From positions 9,741,015 through 9,805,014 of the forward strand of contig NC_053146.1 in assembly GCF_016808335.1 (NCBI RefSeq): DNA of 64,000 bases, in the 5' to 3' direction. The stretch comes from Panicum virgatum. Its lineage: Eukaryota > Streptophyta > Magnoliopsida > Poales > Poaceae. Position 1 is the stretch's first letter. The number at the start of each line of letters is the position of its first letter. Shown here in pieces: positions 47,745 through 58,245 of this stretch. Under the pieces are notes generated by a model, which was not told the DNA's origin, searched no databases, and saw nothing but the letters and a program-made list of their open reading frames with translations. Position numbers and translations under genes: made by a program.

Positions 47745-48578
47745 ATGGCTAGCTTCACGCACGTGATCGTGGACGCTGAGGGTTGGGCGCACTCCAATGC
47801 CCTCCACACCGGCCACTTTCCTCGTCTGCTGTGGCAGATGCTCAGGGCGTTTGACTACACTGAGCCCCCACAGTACTCAGGACACGAGTTTAGCTTGCTG
47901 GGCACCGAGCGCTGTCAGATGATTGTGAAGATTCCTGCGTGCCCCGCTCGCTTGGAATGGGACTCGTGGCAGCTCACAGTGTATGGAAGGAAGCTGGCAG
48001 ACTCCTGGGAGATTGCAGCTAGGAAGGCCATTGAGGAGTTCTCAGAGAAGCACAGTGCTGAGATCATGGATACTCCTTACAATGTGTTTCCTCTGAAGGA
48101 TGAGACCACTCAGGCCTATGCAGATCGGGTGAACCGCAACATGAACTACATGATGCCCGACTACAATGTCAGGACAGCCCTCTCGTTCAGCTACTCTTCA
48201 GCCTTGATAAACATGTACGAGCAACTTCGCGAGGAAAATGCGATATGCCGGAGCAAGGCTCGAGAGGCTCACCTCCATGAGCAGCACATGATTGGTACTC
48301 AAGACAAGATCAAGACCCTGAAGGCCAAGTCCAGAGCTAGAAAGATAAGGATTCAGGAGTTGCAGGAGGAGCTGGAGAACAGGACTCAGATGGTGCAGCA
48401 CCTGGAGGGGCAGCTTCAGCAGGCCCAGGAGTGGATGGAGGACGTCCAGGCTCAGGTGCAGGCAGCAGCAGACATGGAGGCTGAGGCAGACGAGGAGGAG
48501 CCAGAAGAAGAGGAAGAAGAAGACCCTGAGGAGATCGAGGGAGTGTCTGGAGTCGAGTCGGGACCTGGGACTCTGTGA
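47745..48578 (+). CDS. Tekay pre-gag ORF, unknown protein, 277 aa
   Basis: An uninterrupted ORF between leader and gag, unlike the broken gag-pol. It starts MASFTHVIVDAEGW; an in-frame ATG four codons upstream is less likely, because TTCTTACAG ending at 47744 looks like a splice acceptor that puts this ATG at the start of an exon. The first 140 residues form a compact domain I do not recognise (HTGHFPRLLWQMLRAFDY, then YADRVNRNMNYMMPDY). A coiled coil covers about residues 160-245, and an acidic tail rich in Glu and Asp closes the protein. Rice relatives of this lineage are known to carry an ORF before gag, so this is probably lineage-specific; its function is unknown. Confidence 0.75.
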   Translation: MASFTHVIVDAEGWAHSNALHTGHFPRLLWQMLRAFDYTEPPQYSGHEFSLLGTERCQMIVKIPACPARLEWDSWQLTVYGRKLADSWEIAARKAIEEFSEKHSAEIMDTPYNVFPLKDETTQAYADRVNRNMNYMMPDYNVRTALSFSYSSALINMYEQLREENAICRSKAREAHLHEQHMIGTQDKIKTLKAKSRARKIRIQELQEELENRTQMVQHLEGQLQQAQEWMEDVQAQVQAAADMEAEADEEEPEEEEEEDPEEIEGVSGVESGPGTL

Positions 48579-49166
48579 GGACGTAGCTGGATAGTGTTGA
48601 TTCTCCCCTTGCAGTGTAGCCTAACTGTTGGATAGTTGGGTAGGATGACCAACATAGTGCTCTAGGCTAACCTTGGGTTGAGAATTCTTTTGTGGCTCGG
48701 TAGTTTGAGTCATGTAGGATAACCCTTCGCTAATGTGGTGTGTAGCCGGGTCGTGTAAGACCCCTCTTTTCATAGTGGTGTGTTGTCGGGTCGTTTGTGA
48801 ACCCTTCTCTAGTGTTAGTTTGTTTTTCGCAGCAGGGCTTTGGTAATGTAATGAACCTTGTTCCAAATTAAGCAGCGTGGCTGCATAATGTAAATTGCTT
48901 ATGTTAATGATCTTCCTGGTTGCTGCTTTAGTTCGTTAGTGCCGATAGTGTGATATTTCACCGATGAGCTGTGTTTTGGTTGTTTTCGAAATTGAAATCT
49001 TGTGAGGCGGTTTCAACCAAAGCAAGTTAGTTTATCTTCCCTTGGTGAACCATATCGCGGGGGAAATGATTCATGCCGTGTGTTCATATTATATATGCAC
49101 ATTCTTTAATTGCATGGATTAGTCCTGATAGCGAATTGGCTAACCAGGGAAAAGGTTATTTTGCAG
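48579..49166 (+). other. Tekay spacer between pre-gag ORF and gag
   Basis: Non-coding. It ends TTATTTTGCAG directly before the gag ATG, a good splice acceptor. Confidence 0.5.
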
Positions 49167-50205
49167 ATGGGTGATAATCATGACAATGAGAATCACGAAG
49201 CACTGCCTCAACCACCTCCCTCTTTGGTTCAAGCTGTTGCGGCTCTTGTCGCGGACCGCAACGAGCAGACGGAGTTGATAAGGCAACTGGTGCAAGCTCA
49301 AGTCAATGCCGGCAGAGGTCGACATGCTCCCCCACCACCACTAGCAGAAACTGACTATGTCGGTTTTCTGGCCACCCAGCCACCGTTGTTCCATAAGGCC
49401 GATGATCCCCTTGAGGCAGATGCCTGGGTTCGCACCATTGAGGATAAATTTAGCATCCTCAATTGCGCAGAAATGGATAAAGCCGCCTTTGCAGCTCAAC
49501 AGCTGAGAGGACCTGCAAAAATATGGTGGGTCAATCACAAGGCTCTACTTCCCGCCAATACGCGTCTCACCTGGGATGAGTTTGTGGCAGCTTTCAAAGC
49601 CCACCACATCCCTACAAGTTTGATGAGGAGAAAGATGGCAGAGTTCCTAGCCCTGAAGCAAGGAAACAACACTGTTCTCCAGTATGCTCAAACCTTCAAT
49701 CAGTTATCCCAGTATGGCGGTTTTCATGTGGATACTGAGGAGAAGAAACAGGATTGCTTCAGGAGGGGACTTAGCACAAAGCTTTAGGACAAGCTAGCTC
49801 TCACCACACGCAACAACTTTACCGAGCTGGTTAATAAGGCCATCACTCAGGAAGATGCCACGCTGGCGCACAAAGCTGACAAAAAGAGAAAGGCACCTGC
49901 TAGATCCTCCAGCAATGCACCCCAGAAGTATAAGCTGGTTCAGACAGGGAATCAGCAGACTTCAAACCGTCCCCCACAGCAGGGCCGTTGGGTCGCTAGA
50001 CCACCACAGCAACCGCAGCAGTGGGCACCCCGTTTCCCGACACAACAGCAGAGGCCTCTAATGCTACAAGCTCTACGCCCCAACAACTACCCCTGTTACA
50101 ATTGTGGTAACCTGGGGCACTTTGCACGTGACTGTCGTCTGCCACCTCGGCAGAATTACTACAAGACTCCTATGCTGAGTCAAGGTTCCAGCCAGAAGGA
50201 TCAAA
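49167..50205 (+). pseudogene. Tekay gag, one premature stop
   Basis: Starts MGDNHDNENHE after an acceptor-like TTTTGCAG. The capsid-like part (DDPLEADAWVRTIEDKF, WWVNHKALLP, FKAHHIPTS) runs to an in-frame TAG at 49785. The same frame then continues through a basic, Gln- and Pro-rich stretch to a CX2CX4HX4C zinc knuckle ([14 protein letters not shown], about 50095-50136). Gag packages element RNA in virus-like particles; here only the capsid part could be made without readthrough. Confidence 0.85.
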
Positions 50206-51456
50206 AAAAGAAGATTGTACCTGCCAAGACTGGTCGCGTGAACTACACCACCCTGGAAGAAGTTCCGGAGGGCACCCAAGTGATGGCGGGTACATTCTCC
50301 GTTAATCACTGCCCTGTTACTGTGTTATTTGATTTGGGAGCATCTAATACCTTTATCAGTGAAGCATGTGGGGCACGGCTTCACTTACAAGTAACATGCC
50401 TAGAGAGACCCTACATTATTCAGACACCTGGCACCCGGTTAAATGTTGGCCAAGTAGTTCGAAATGTTCCCCTTAATTTGGGTGGGAAAAATTTTCCGCT
50501 CACTCCCATTGTCCTTCCAGGTCAAGGGATAGATATCATACTTGGAATGAATTGGATGAAGAAGCATTGCGTTATCATCAATACTTCTTCTCGTATCCTT
50601 CAGTTCAACTCTTCCATGTATGGTTCTATGGATATTCATCTTTCCCAGCATGAAATTCTAGCCACTGTCATATACCATCTTGAGGGGAAAATTCTAGAAG
50701 TAATTCCGGTGGTTTGTGAATACCCCGATGTGTTTCCGGAGGACTTGCCAGGCATGCCTCCCGATCGAGATATTGAGTTTGTCATTGAGTTACAGCCTGG
50801 CACAGCGCCTATATCTCGAAGGCCATATAGAATGACTCCAAGTGAGTTAGCTGAATTAAAAGTTCAATTGCAAGAGTTGCTACATAAAGGTTTTATTCGA
50901 TCGAGCACCTCACCTTGGGGTTGCCCGGCTCTGTTCGTAAAGAAGAAAGATCACGGGCTGAGGCTATGTGTGGATTACCGACCTCTGAATGCAATCACAA
51001 TCAAAAAACAAATATCCACTTCCTCGTATTGATATTCTTTTTGATCAACTAGCCGGAGCTAAGATATTCTCAAAAATAGATCTACGATCTGGTTATCATC
51101 AAATCAAAATCAGATCGGCTGATATACCAAAAACGGCATTCTCTACTCGTTATGGTCTCTACGAGTATTTGGTGATGTCCTTTGGATTAACCAATGCTCC
51201 CGCTTACTTTATGTACCTCATGAATTCAGTATTCATGCCGGAGTTAGATAAGTTCGTCGTGGTCTTCATTGATGATATCTTGATCTACTCCAAGAATGAG
51301 GAAGAACATGCTCATCATCTTCACATAGTACTTCAGCGTCTGAGAGAGCATCAGCTATATGCCAAATTCAGCAAGTGTGACTTCTGGCTGAAGGAAGTAC
51401 CATTCCTCGGCCATGTCATATCTGTTGAGGGCATCTCTGTGGATCCCAGTAAAGTA
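50206..51456 (+). pseudogene. Tekay protease and reverse transcriptase, frameshifted
   Basis: In frame with gag. The protease shows [11 protein letters not shown], keeping the catalytic Asp and Gly, and a downstream ILGMNW motif. The reverse transcriptase starts around [13 protein letters not shown] and has [21 protein letters not shown] split over that site. One extra A in an A-run at about 51003-51008 then shifts the frame. The following frame carries LRSGYHQI and the catalytic [14 protein letters not shown] at 51457 ends it before the connection region, again where the same frame continues downstream. Confidence 0.85.
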
Positions 51457-51459
51457 TAG

Positions 51460-53382
51460 GATGTACTCGATTGGGAAGCTCCAACTTCAGTTCATGAAAT
51501 CCGCAGTTTCTTGGGTTTAGCTGGGTATTATCGTCGGTTCATCCCAGAATTCTCCAGAATTGCGAAGCCGATGACTGAACTTCTTAAGAAGGGTGTCAAA
51601 TTCTATTGGAGTGCCCAATGTGAGGATGCTTTCCAGAAGTTGAAAACACTTCTCACTTCAGCCCCAATCCTGGCCCAGCCCGACACTACAAAACCTTTTG
51701 ATGTTTACTGTGATGCCTCGGGCACAGGACTCGGTTGTGTTTTGATGCAGGAGAACCGAGTGATTGCTTATGCATCTCGATCACTCAAGCGTCATGAAGA
51801 AAACTATCCCACTCATGATCTTGAATTAGCAGCTGTGGTGTATGCTTTAAAGATTTGGCGACACTATCTTCTGGGTACATTGTGCAACATCTATACTGAT
51901 CACAATAGTCTCAAATACCTTTTCACTCAAGATGATTTGAACATGCGTCAAAGGAGATGGCTTGAGTTGATTAAAGATTATGACCTCGAAGTGCATTATC
52001 ATCCAGGCAAGGCAAATGTGGTTGCCGATGCGCTAAGTCGCAAAGTTCATTGTCATTGCATTTCAGCTATACCATTAAGCGAGTCTCTTTGCTTTGAAAT
52101 GGAAAAGCTGAACTTAAGTATTGTACCACATGGCACATTGGCTCATCTAGAGCTTACTCCTACTCTTCGTGATCTCATCATCACGGCACAAAAGCAAGAT
52201 AAAGGGGTGAAGGAAATTCAGAGAAGACTATCAGAAGGAGACCCTAAAGTGAATTGCTTCCACCAGGATACTGAGAATGTGTTATGGTTCAAGAACCGAT
52301 TAGTGGTGCCTAAGAATTTTGAGCTCAGAAAACAAATTCTTGACGAAGCCCATACTTCACGGTTATCAATCCATCCGGGTAGCAACAAGATGTACCAAGA
52401 CCTCAAACAACAATTTTGGTGGACTCGGATGAAAAGAGAAATAGCCAAATATGTTTCAGAGTGTGATATCTGCCAGAGAGTCAAGGCTAGTCATCTCAGA
52501 CCAGCTGGAACTCTCCAGCCCTTGAATATTCCAGAATGGAAATGGGAAGATATAAGTATGGATTTCATCGTCGGCTTACCTCGAACTCAAAAGGGTTACG
52601 ACTCTATTTGGGTTGTAGTGGATAGATTGACCAAGTCGGCACATTTCCTCCCAGTTAAGACGACATACTTGACCAAGCATTATGCGAAATTGTACATTAA
52701 TCGCATACTTTGTTTGCATGGTGTGCCAAAGACCATCATTTCTGATCGTGGAACTCAATTCATTGCTCGTTTTTGGGAGCAATTACATGCTTGCTTGGGA
52801 ACTCATCTTATTCGTAGCTCTGCATATCACCCTCAGACAGACGGCCAAACTGAGAGGATAAATCAAATTTTGGAGGATATGCTCCGTGCCTGCGTCTTGA
52901 CTTATCCCCAGAAATGGGATCAATGTTTGCCATTAGCTGAATTTTCTTATAACAATAGTTATCAAGAAAGCGTCAAAATGGCACCATTTGAAGCATTATA
53001 CGGTCGGCGATGCCGTACACCTCTCAATTGGTCTGAAACCGGGGAAAGAACTATTTTTGGACCCGACATGGTTCAAGAGGCCGAAGAACAAGTTCGTCTT
53101 ATCCAAGCCAACTTAAAGATTGCACAATCTCGACAGAAGAGCTATGCAGATAAAAGAAGAGATCCACTCGTCTTTAAGGTCGGTGACCATGTCTATTTAA
53201 AAGTATCACCTTGGAAAGGCGTGCAAAGATTTGGAATAAAAGGTAAGTTAGCTCCCCGCTACATCGGTCCATATCCAATTGTGGAACGATGCGGTCCTGT
53301 GGCTTACCGATTGAATCTTCCAGCGAATCTTTCTGTAGTTCATAACATTTTTTCATGTATCACAACTCAGAAAGTGCCTTAG
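51460..53382 (+). pseudogene. Tekay connection, RNase H and integrase
   Basis: Open for more than 620 codons. Counting from the Met at 51511, RNase H shows D68, E105, D130 and D173 ([28 protein letters not shown]). Integrase shows H281, H288, C318, C321 and D351, D412, E448 with D-35-E spacing. A GPY/F-type region ([19 protein letters not shown]) follows. One extra T in the T-run at about 53347-53352 shifts the frame before the chromodomain, truncating the protein at 53382. Confidence 0.85.
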
Positions 53383-53677
53383 AGTTCCGACTGAAGTTGT
53401 GGAAAGTGACTCGATTCAATTAGAGTCCGATCTTACTTATTCTGAGCATCCTATCAAGATTATTGATCGCAAGGATCGAGTTACTCGTCGCACCACCAAC
53501 CGATTCTACAAAGTTCAATGGAGCAATCACTCCGAAGAAGAAGCTACTTGGGAGAAAGAGGAATTTCTGAGATCCAAGTATCCGGACTTTTTAAACGCTC
53601 ATCCAGGTACTTCATCTTTGAACCTTCTCGCCTTTTATATTCTCTCGTGCCAGAATCTCGGGACGAGATTCTTTTAA
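53383..53677 (+). pseudogene. Tekay integrase C-terminal chromodomain
   Basis: The frame at 53399-53677 has HPIKIIDRKDR, NRFYKVQWSNHSEEEATWE and FLRSKYPDF, the aromatic and acidic residues of a chromodomain. In chromoviruses it steers integration toward marked chromatin. It is separated from integrase by the single-base frameshift just upstream. Confidence 0.8.
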
Positions 53678-53687
53678 GGGGGGAAGG
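53676..53687 (+). promoter_or_regulatory. Tekay polypurine tract
   Basis: AAGGGGGGAAGG lies directly before the 3' LTR start (TGTAACACCC at 53689). Confidence 0.85.
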
Positions 53688-53688
53688 C

Positions 53689-55157
53689 TGTAACACCCCT
53701 GTGTTAATTGTGCTCGCTAATCACGAGTTAACTCGCTAATCATGGACTCAAGTTTGTCGTTAGCGCTAATCGAGTTCCTATAGTTACGTTCGACTTAGCT
53801 ACGATTGACCCTGTTTTTCTCACCGATCCGAGCCTCAAATCAATTTTCGCCCAAAACGAAAGTTGTAGCTCTTCTTTTGCTCTACAACTTCTATTTTGAC
53901 CAAATTGCAAGTTTCTATATGAAATTTGGAGTTTCAATTGGTCAAATTCGAGCCAAAATCATTCAAACGAGTAAGCAATGCTCCTCTTGTTCGACAGTGT
54001 GCGTGCCGGACGCCCATACCGCCGCTGAGGCCGCCGGCGAGCTCGTCCACGCGTCGGCAATCGCGCTCGACCTCGGCGTCTGAGCACCGCTCCTATCCTC
54101 GCGGACGCCTCGAAGCTTCCCGTCCCGTCCCGTCCCATCCCGTTCCTCCTTTCTCCTTCCTCGGAGCATGGCGAGCCGAAGCGAGCAGAGCTCGTCGCGC
54201 CGGTCGCTCCTCGCCGTTGCAGCTCGATTCATCGTGCCCCAAGCCGCCTCACATCGCCCCGAACCCACTCCGCCCCTCCACGAGCTCGGCCGTGCCCTAC
54301 GCCAGCCGAAATCAGGCCCCAGACCGCCGTCGCCATCGTCGTTCGTCCCAGAGCTTCGCCCTCTCCATCGACGACCCACCTCCGGTCCTTCCCCGCCCAA
54401 AATGAACCCTCGGTGAGTTTCCCCGCGGCCTACTTGTGCTTCTTGACCTTTTCCCCACTCTATTCCGCGGCCGCCGTCGCCGATTTGCCGCCGCGCCGCC
54501 GTGACCATACGCCGCCCCCACTGCGCGCGTCGCCGGGCCTCCCTATGCGGGGCCGCGCGCTGCCGTCGCGCGCCCCAGGTCCGCCAGGACCCCCTGGCCG
54601 TCGCGCGCCCTAGGTCCGCCTAGACCCCCTGGCCGTCGGTCGCCCCGCCTCCGCCGCTGGCCGGCCCTGACCGGGCCGGAACACCGCCGCCACCGTTGCC
54701 CTGCCCCTGCGCCGCTGCTAGCCGCGTTGCGCGCGTGTCCGCTTGCGACGCCGCGGGCGCCGGCCCCGCCGGGCTGCCTGGGCCGCGGGCGGGCTAGGCC
54801 GCGCCGCCGGCAAGCCGCTGCCCGGCCAGGACGCGCCGCCGCCGCGGTGCCTGGCCGCCACGCCGGCCACGGCCCTGGCACGCGGGGTAGAGCAGAGGAG
54901 GGGGGAAGCAGCTGGGCCGGCGCCCACTGCCATGTGGGGCCCGGCTGTCAGCGCCCCCCTTTATCTTTTATGTTTTCAATTTTATTTCTTTATTTTCAGC
55001 TGAAATTTCTTAATTGCATAGTAAATCGCAGGAAAATCCTAAAAATACAAACCCAATTTTGTTAGGTTTCTAAAATCAAAATCTTCAGAGGCAAAATATT
55101 TGTGCCTGTGAATTGTCACTTTTGCCCCTACTAAAAATTTGATTTGTGCTTGAGCTA
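53689..55157 (+). repeat. Tekay 3' LTR, truncated
   Basis: Matches 43079-44495 to the point GTGCTTGAGCTA, then switches to the inner edge of the MULE TIR. It differs from the 5' LTR by substitutions, a short GTCCC-type expansion near 54121-54140 and a tandem duplication of about 35 bp at about 54565-54635. About 2.1 kb of the LTR is missing. Confidence 0.85.
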
Positions 55158-55224
55158 ATTTCTCGAGAAGTAATGGCGCGCTTCAAAAACGCTGAAGTTA
55201 TAATGGCACAAATCTAATTAACTC

Positions 55225-55233
55225 TAATAAAAA
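55225..55233. repeat. 9-bp target site duplication TAATAAAAA, right
   Basis: Exact copy of 42438-42446. Confidence 0.8.
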
Positions 55234-55320
55234 ATGCCTATCAACATACATAAGGCATGTCATGCAAGGCTCATTATTGAGCTACTCATACTCGTCCGTA
55301 ACGACCCACGTGCCGCTCCT

Positions 55321-55846
55321 TGACTACTTGTGCCAGAGCTTTTGTCCCGGGTGGTAGAACCGGAACAAAATGTCCCTCACGCTAAAAAGTTTTTGCGCCC
55401 TGCGGGATTCGAACCCAAGACCTATTGCCTGGCGCATGGTTTCCTTACCAACTCACCTAAGTAGTACATGTGACTCAGTAAAAAATAACTTCATTTTGAA
55501 CTATCACGTGGAGGGGCCTTTTGTCCGGGTTGGTAACACCAACCGAGACAAAATGGTCCTTTAGTCCGGGTTGGTGCCACCAACCGGGACAAAAGGATCA
55601 CCCTTTAGTCCGGGTTGGTGTTACCAACCGGGACAAAAGAGTTGGACCTTTTATCCCGGATGAAGCCACCAACCGGGACAAAAGGGGTCCTTTTGTCCCG
55701 GTTGGTGCCTCCAACCGGGACAAAAGACCTCTGTCCCCCCGCTGGCCCGGCTAGCCGTTGGACCCGGGACAAAAGCCACCTTTTGTCCCGGGCCCAAAGG
55801 CAGCCATGACAAATGGCTTAGAACAAAGGACTGTTCTGTACTAGTG
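55321..55846. mobile_element. CACTA-like MITE, inverted relative of 11384-11906
   Basis: The right end TGTACTAGTG matches a CACTA terminus; the left end (GACTACTTGTGCC) is degenerate. Many CTTTTGTCCCGG and CCGGGACAAAAG repeats fill the interior, and blocks such as AAACCATGCG (complement) and the end GCCCAAAGG are shared with 11384-11906 in opposite orientation. No transposase. Confidence 0.7.
55392..55466 (-). other. tRNA-like segment inside the CACTA-like element
   Basis: The minus strand reads TAGGTGAGTTGGTAAGG and, about 35 bases further, GGGTTCGAATCCCGC, an A-box-like and a perfect B-box-like sequence. It corresponds to 11685-11755. It is not judged to be a functional tRNA gene. Confidence 0.45.
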
Positions 55847-57174
55847 GTGTGACCACCCACGTGCGTGCCATCCTCACAGCATGCATGACCACGACTGCAT
55901 TGTGCATGTAGCGCCATGCATCGACCATTGCACACGCCTATGGCAACTTCAACAGGAATTATTATTGAGCTATATATAGGTTTTGTAAGAATTGTGCCAT
56001 TAATTTTTTTATCCAAATATACCTTCGTATATTCATGATTCTTCAAAAATAGTAAAATTATTATATAAGCGGAATTTGCTGGCTGCTGACCTTGCCAAGA
56101 CAAATGGTACTTGTGCAAAATAGCTAGATAGATGGATTAGTACTCATGCCACTCATGTATACTGATAGCCTGTTTGACAAAGTGAGTTCCAAGAATTTGT
56201 AGCTATGAACCATGAGATATATCAAGGTTTTTTTTGTTACCTTTAACATATACTAATAAGATATTTAACTACTTTGTTTTAGCCTACAAATTTTAATGCT
56301 TGCAGGTCACCTGTCTATCCGTACGTAGCTTAGCACTTTGACATGACACCTAGTCTGAGCTGCCAACTACCAACAACTATACTGTTAGTATGGACTTTTT
56401 GCTTGATACTAATTAGGATACGTTTACTGTAGCATCACATGGGTATAGACTTTTTGGCCTAATAGATACGTCTCACGAATTAGTCTAGGAGTTATGCAAT
56501 TAGTTTGATCATTAGTCTACATTTAATATTTCTAATTAGCAACTAAACATCTAATGTGACAAGGCTAAAGTTTAGCCCTGCCCGATCCAAAAAGAGCCTT
56601 AGAAGTGCAGCGTGTCATGACTCATGAGGAGGGGGGCTCCACTAGACACCTACAAATAATGGAGCCCCCTTCCATTTTTGAGGTGAAAGGAGGAAGAAGA
56701 CGAGGAAGAAAAAGGAAAGGGAGAGAAAGAAGAAAGTCAGCCCCTCTTAATCCATTTCTGGATCTGCCACTGGACGTACATAGGTCTATTTGGAACTGCT
56801 TCACTTCACGAATTCTAACTCCACTCCTAAATTTTCGTGCCAAACACTGGCAGCTCCACAACGTTGGCTCCGAACAAAATATGGAGCTAGAGGTTAGCTC
56901 CATAAATTTTGTAGAGCTCTTCAAGTTGTGCTCCAAAAAACTCTATTTTTATACCTCCTTGTAAAGTTGTGGGGTAATTACCAAGCATTGCCAGCGATTA
57001 TGCATGCAGTTTGGTTGAGAAAAAAAAAGAATGACACTCTTATGTTTCTGGCGCCCCCTCCCCTTCGTCGTCGAGCGACGAGCGGCACATCTCCCGCCGC
57101 CCCACACTAGGCGCTGCCGCTGCCCTCGAGTTCTCGCGCTACCGACCCTCGATCGATTTCCCACTACCCCGAGC
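55847..57174. other. intergenic with MITE-like fragments
   Basis: About 56395-56605 has CGTTTACTGTAGCATCAC, CGTCTCACGAATTAGTCT and ACATTTAATATT, blocks of another grass MITE family, without clear ends. About 56605-56960 contains a purine-rich stretch with short open frames on both strands. No gene supported. Confidence 0.4.
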
Positions 57175-58049
57175 TAGGGTTTAATTTTTCGGCGAAATTT
57201 CGCCGAAAATTTCGTTTCCGCTAGTAGCCGGGAAGTGAAATTTCGGTATTTTTCGCCATTTTTCGTTTTGAAATTTAAAAATTCAAAAATATTTATAAAA
57301 AATTCAGAAAAAATATGATAAAAAACTAGGTGTTCTTCTGAGCAAATAGGACTAGAACACACTCAAATCTAAGATCATTTGCTAGGCTAAAATTGCATTT
57401 TAGTTGAAAAACAAGGTTATTTGTAGTCTAATGAGGTAGAATTTGAGTTGGCATGAGAGTTAACGAAGTAGGAAAGCACACCTTTCAGAATGCTTTAACA
57501 ATTCTCTATACAAATTGAATCCAAAAAAAAATTTCAAACAATGTCACATGAATTGATAACCAATTCAAATCATGTTTGTCCCGGATTTAAAACAACTTTC
57601 AATTAGATCAATCAATATCTCTGAAATTTTATAGGCATATCCACAATAATAAGAATAATAAAAGTCTAGTTGAGGCCTAAGAGAGAAAATGGAAGTTGTC
57701 ACATGAAATGACAAGATTTTTAATTGGTAGTTTTTGAAATAATTAAATAACTTTCAAACCATTGCTCAAATGAAAAAGTTTCTGAAACAAAAGTTGTAGA
57801 TCTCGAAAAAATGAACAAAGTTGGTATTCAAAAGTTTTTCATTTGACCTCGGGAACAGTAGGAAAATCACAACTGACATCATTTTCCGGTCGGAAATCAC
57901 CGAATTTCGGTCGGAATTCACCGAAATTTCGTTTTTTGAATTTGAATTCTCTTTCCGTTTGGAATTAGCGAATTTCGGCGAAATTTCGTCCGAAATTTCG
58001 TTTCCGGCAGTTGGCGGGATTCGGTAAAAAAACGAAAAGGTGAACCCTG
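57175..58049. mobile_element. non-autonomous hAT element, 8-bp duplication
   Basis: The left end TAGGGTTTAATTTTTCGG and the complement of the right end CAGGGTTCACCTTTTCG are hAT-type inverted repeats. CCCCGAGC flanks both sides (57167-57174 and 58050-58057), an exact 8-bp duplication. Subterminal regions carry many AAATTTCG/CGAAATTT repeats in both orientations. No transposase is seen in 875 bp. Confidence 0.75.
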
Positions 58050-58245
58050 CCCCGAGCTAGGCTACCGGCCTCGGCGCGCCAGCCAAGCCAGGCCGCAGGT
58101 CCCGGACACACCCAACAGCCGGCCTTGGCCCCTTGGCATGGACATGATGGAGGTACACATCTCTTCCAATATATTCACGCATGCTTCCCATTCATAGCTT
58201 CCATACCCAGCCGCCAAATCCAACCGACTGCTAGCACTCGCCAGT

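Larger units (their letters stand above)
43079..55157 (+). mobile_element. Tekay/Del chromovirus retrotransposon, defective
   Basis: Order on the plus strand: a 3.6-kb 5' LTR, methionine-type primer site, long leader, a pre-gag ORF, gag with CCHC knuckle, protease, reverse transcriptase, RNase H, integrase, chromodomain, polypurine tract and the first 1.47 kb of the 3' LTR. A C-terminal chromodomain and multi-kilobase LTRs identify the Tekay (Del) branch of Ty3/Gypsy. Two TAG codons and two single-base insertions in homopolymers break gag-pol. The 3' LTR is cut where the MULE TIR starts, so no target duplication can be checked. Confidence 0.9.
42447..55224. mobile_element. composite Pack-MULE containing an F-box fragment and a Tekay retrotransposon
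   Basis: Terminal inverted repeats of about 65 bp (42447-42512 and about 55160-55224) begin GGGTTAATTGGATCTGTGCC on the left and, on the complement, GAGTTAATTAGATTTGTGCC on the right. Both contain CATTATAA, CGTTTTTGAAG, CATTACTTCTCGAGAA in order. The perfect 9-bp TSD shows they are ends of one Mutator-type insertion. The interior holds a GC-rich F-box fragment (42587-43070) and then the Tekay element. The truncated 3' LTR meets the inner edge of the right TIR with no unassigned DNA between. No MURA transposase is present, so it is non-autonomous. Confidence 0.8.
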
